Positions 59,253-64,000 of a DNA stretch of 64,000 bases are shown here, piece after piece. The translations under genes were made by a program, and so were the position numbers. The notes beneath the pieces were generated by a model that ran no database searches, was not told where the DNA came from, and worked only from the letters and a program-made list of their open reading frames with translations. The stretch covers positions 65,337 through 129,336 of the forward strand of contig CAZTJC010000009.1 in NCBI GenBank assembly GCA_964613945.1, read 5' to 3'. Positions within the stretch are counted from its first letter, which is position 1. Each line of letters opens with the position of its first letter. The DNA comes from JAVVHH01 sp964613945 (GTDB taxonomy: Bacteria > Pseudomonadota > Alphaproteobacteria > Acetobacterales > Acetobacteraceae).

Positions 59253-59624
59253 TTACTTCGGCCGCTTGGCGCCATACAGCGAACGGCGCTGACGACGCTT
59301 CGGTAGGCCCTGCGTGTCGAGCACGCCGCGCAGGATGTGGTAACGCACGCCCGGCAAGTCCTTGACGCGGCCGCCGCGGATGAGCACCACCGAGTGCTCC
59401 TGCAGGTTGTGGCCTTCACCGGGGATGTAGCTCACCACCTCGTAGCCGTTCGTCAGGCGCACCTTGGCGACCTTACGCAGCGCGGAGTTCGGCTTCTTCG
59501 GGGTCGTTGTGTAAACGCGCGTGCAGACGCCGCGCTTCTGCGGGCAACCCTGCAGAGCCGGGACCTTGTTGCGCTTGGCGGCAGGCTCGCGCCCGTTTGC
59601 GATCAGCTGGTTGATGGTCGGCAT
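59253..59624 (-). CDS. rpsL: 30S ribosomal protein S12
   Basis: A 123-residue uS12 of the decoding site (MPTINQLIANGRE, TTTPKKPNSALRKVAKVRLT with the classical streptomycin Lys, GGRVKDLPGVRYHILRG). The ATG at 59624 starts it. The frame upstream to 60119 is a run-on through the leader and serA. Confidence 0.98.
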   Translation of the reverse strand: MPTINQLIANGREPAAKRNKVPALQGCPQKRGVCTRVYTTTPKKPNSALRKVAKVRLTNGYEVVSYIPGEGHNLQEHSVVLIRGGRVKDLPGVRYHILRGVLDTQGLPKRRQRRSLYGAKRPK

Positions 59625-59883
59625 ACGCCCGTTTTCCGTCCTGTGTTCCTGGTGACCAATCAGTCGGGTTGGACGTCGACCACAGATAAGCGACGCGAGG
59701 CGGAGCTCATTGCCCACCCGCGTCCTGCCCATCCGCACATGACCTAAGCAGCTTCCGAGGAGACTGCGGCGCCATGCGCTGTTCTGTGACACAACGACCG
59801 TTCCGACAAATCGGTTCAAGTCGAGAGCGGTCGAATAAGCCCGCCCTTCCCTTTCGTCAAGCCGAATCAGACTCCGTGGACCT
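59625..59883 (-). other. Leader/intergenic region before rpsL
   Basis: These 259 bases between the serA stop and rpsL hold no gene that I can support. They contain a candidate promoter near the serA end and then about 200 bases of leader. I see no clear intrinsic terminator for serA and no T-rich stretch, so read-through from serA is possible. Confidence 0.5.
59832..59860 (-). promoter_or_regulatory. Candidate promoter of the rpsL-rpsG-tuf operon
   Basis: TTGACG (59860-59855) and TATTCG (59837-59832) on the minus strand are separated by 17 bases, a good sigma-70 arrangement with five of six matches in the -35 box. It sits about 25 bases after the serA stop. Transcription from it would give an rpsL leader of about 200 bases. 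Confidence 0.4.
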
Positions 59884-61137
59884 TTAGCCGACGAAACGCG
59901 CCCGTACCGTTCCCTCGATGGCGCACAAGGCGTCGAGAATTTCGGTCTGTTGACCCGGCGGGCTATCCGCGTCGACGACCACGTAGCCAAGCTGCCCGTC
60001 CGTCTGCAACGACTGCGCGTGAACGTTGAGACTCCGTGAACTGAACACCGCGTTGAGCTTGCCCAGAACGCCGGGAACGTTCTTGTGGACATGGAGGTAA
60101 CGCGCGTGGCTCGCGTCATACGGCTGATCGACGTTGGGAAAGTTGACCGCGCCGGTGGTGTTGCCTGCGTCCAGGAAGTCGAGAAGTTTTTCGGCGACCT
60201 CCTCGCCGATGCGTTCCTGCGCTTCTTCGGTCGAACCGCCGATGTGCGGCGTCAAGATGACGTTCGCGATGGTCTGAAGCGGAGTCACCAGCTTCTCGCC
60301 CGCCGCCTTTGGCTCGACGGGGAACACGTCCACCGCTGCACCCCCCAATGTCTTTGCCTTCAGCGCGGCAGCCAGAGCCTCGAGATCCACGACCCGGCCA
60401 CGGCTGTTATTGATGAGGATGGCGCCTGGCTTCATGGCGGCAATCTCGGCCTCACCGATCATGTTCACCGTGCTCGGGAGATCCGGCACATGGAGGCTCA
60501 CCACATCCGAGATAGCCAATAGCTCCGCGAGAGTGGCGACCGGTCGCGTGTTCCCGTGCCGCAGCTTGGTCAGGCGGTCGTAGTAAACCACCCGCATGCC
60601 CATCGCTTCGGCCAGCGTGGAAAGCTGGCTGCCGATATTGCCGTAGCCGACGATGCCGAGCGTCTTGCCACGGACCTCGAAGCTGCCTTCGGCCGATTTG
60701 TCCCAATCACCGGCATGGGCAGCGTTCGAGCGCGGCGTGATGCGGCGCATCAACATGACGATTTCGCCAATGGTCAGTTCCGCAACGCTGCGCGTGTTGG
60801 AGAATGGCGCATTGAACACCGGAATGCCGAGCAGGGCCGCTGCATTGAGATCGACTTGGTCGGTGCCGATGCAGAAGCATCCCACTGCCATCAGGGGGCC
60901 CGCACTCCGGAGCACATTCTCACGCAACTGCGTACGGCTGCGGATGCCCACGATGTGAGCCCCCTGCACGGCCTCGATCAGCGCTTCGCCTTCGAGTGCC
61001 TTCTTGTGCAGCATCACGCCCGTGTAGCCGGCTGCGTGGAGCAATCCCACTGCCGTCGGGCTGATGCCCTCGAGCAGGACGATCTTGGTGTCAGCGCGCG
61101 TGAATGGTGCGGAGAGCGGGCGTGAGATGGAGTTCAA
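59884..61137 (-). CDS. serA: D-3-phosphoglycerate dehydrogenase
   Basis: A 417-residue enzyme of serine synthesis, of the E. coli-like form with one C-terminal ACT domain. NAD loop GIVGYGNIGSQLS, catalytic Arg in INNSRGRVVD, Glu in the following FPVEPKAAGE region and His in ILTPHIGGSTEE are in place. The ACT domain (about 340-417) starts at NVPGVLGKLNAVFSSRSLNV. It lies between rpoC and rpsL, separated from rpoC by a strong terminator, so it should have its own promoter. Confidence 0.95.
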   Translation of the reverse strand: MNSISRPLSAPFTRADTKIVLLEGISPTAVGLLHAAGYTGVMLHKKALEGEALIEAVQGAHIVGIRSRTQLRENVLRSAGPLMAVGCFCIGTDQVDLNAAALLGIPVFNAPFSNTRSVAELTIGEIVMLMRRITPRSNAAHAGDWDKSAEGSFEVRGKTLGIVGYGNIGSQLSTLAEAMGMRVVYYDRLTKLRHGNTRPVATLAELLAISDVVSLHVPDLPSTVNMIGEAEIAAMKPGAILINNSRGRVVDLEALAAALKAKTLGGAAVDVFPVEPKAAGEKLVTPLQTIANVILTPHIGGSTEEAQERIGEEVAEKLLDFLDAGNTTGAVNFPNVDQPYDASHARYLHVHKNVPGVLGKLNAVFSSRSLNVHAQSLQTDGQLGYVVVDADSPPGQQTEILDALCAIEGTVRARFVG

Positions 61138-61174
61138 GGCAGCGTTCCCAATGTCAGCATCAGGTTATGGAACG

Positions 61175-61201
61175 AAAAAGGGCGATGCCGCAGCACCGCC
61201 C
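61175..61201 (-). terminator. Rho-independent terminator after rpoC
   Basis: In minus-strand RNA GGGCGGUGC pairs with GCAUCGCCC (nine pairs, one G-U), with loop UGCG, followed at once by UUUUU. It lies 29 bases after the rpoC stop and 38 bases before serA. A second 7-bp hairpin (61222-61240) spans the rpoC stop codon itself. Confidence 0.9.
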
Positions 61202-61229
61202 TCCTGTCGTGCAGAGACGATCCGCCGAT

Positions 61230-64000
<2,771 letters not shown>

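Overview
The window is about 64 kb of GC-rich chromosome from an alphaproteobacterium. It is most likely a member of the Rhodospirillales, probably Acetobacteraceae-like. This rests on gene content and order rather than any database match: lysC-ptsP-prfA-prmC with a DUF4167 gene, comF-grxC-DUF1178 near ubiG, an ATP12-type F1 assembly chaperone, an Atm1-type exporter, EI-Ntr with a GAF domain, and an rpsM-rpsK-rpoA-rplQ order without rpsD. Several starts are TTG or GTG. I see no prophage, insertion sequence, integrase, CRISPR array or toxin module. This is core genome.

Layout, left to right. (1) 1-14.8 kb: an HNH endonuclease and an alpha/beta hydrolase, glutamyl-Q tRNA(Asp) synthetase, a periplasmic SIMPL protein, a complete polyamine-type ABC importer (binding protein, ATPase, two permeases), an unlisted-size 50-residue lipoprotein, two tandem diverged class I aminotransferases, a GNAT enzyme, rpmB, an Atm1-type ABC exporter coupled to a 78-residue orphan, a Nudix protein, an EAL phosphodiesterase and a DUF4167 protein. 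(2) 14.9-25 kb: a minus-strand housekeeping run read lysC, nitronate monooxygenase, ptsP, rodZ-like, ispG, hisS, prfA, prmC. (3) 25-30 kb: ubiG, Lrp regulator, DUF6356, DUF1178, grxC, comF, a methyltransferase, clpS. (4) 29-37 kb: minus-strand maeB, a membrane J-protein, galU, phosphomannomutase, a D-threonine-aldolase-like enzyme, DUF3553, moaA, with tRNA-Leu(GAG) ahead of maeB and lipB facing away. (5) 37.5-43.1 kb: rarA, rluA-type synthase, AsmA protein, ATP12 chaperone and acylphosphatase, every junction a 4-nt overlap. (6) 43.2-64 kb: the minus-strand translation and transcription block: rpoC (cut by the window edge), serA, rpsL-rpsG-tuf, the S10 and spc clusters, secY-adk, rpsM-rpsK-rpoA-rplQ.

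The genes mostly serve translation, transcription, secretion, isoprenoid, lipoate, ubiquinone, molybdopterin and amino-acid metabolism, and polyamine uptake. The points most worth a second look are a ribosomal protein S17 with a roughly 65-residue acidic tail built from octapeptide repeats, the absence of fusA between rpsG and tuf, serA inserted between rpoC and rpsL behind a clear terminator, a hairpin that would hide the ribosome binding site of the first aminotransferase, a DUF1178 gene with no standard start codon, and the fact that all seven convergent gene pairs meet within -4 to +7 nt. I did not find a convincing new multi-gene system, and I say so plainly.
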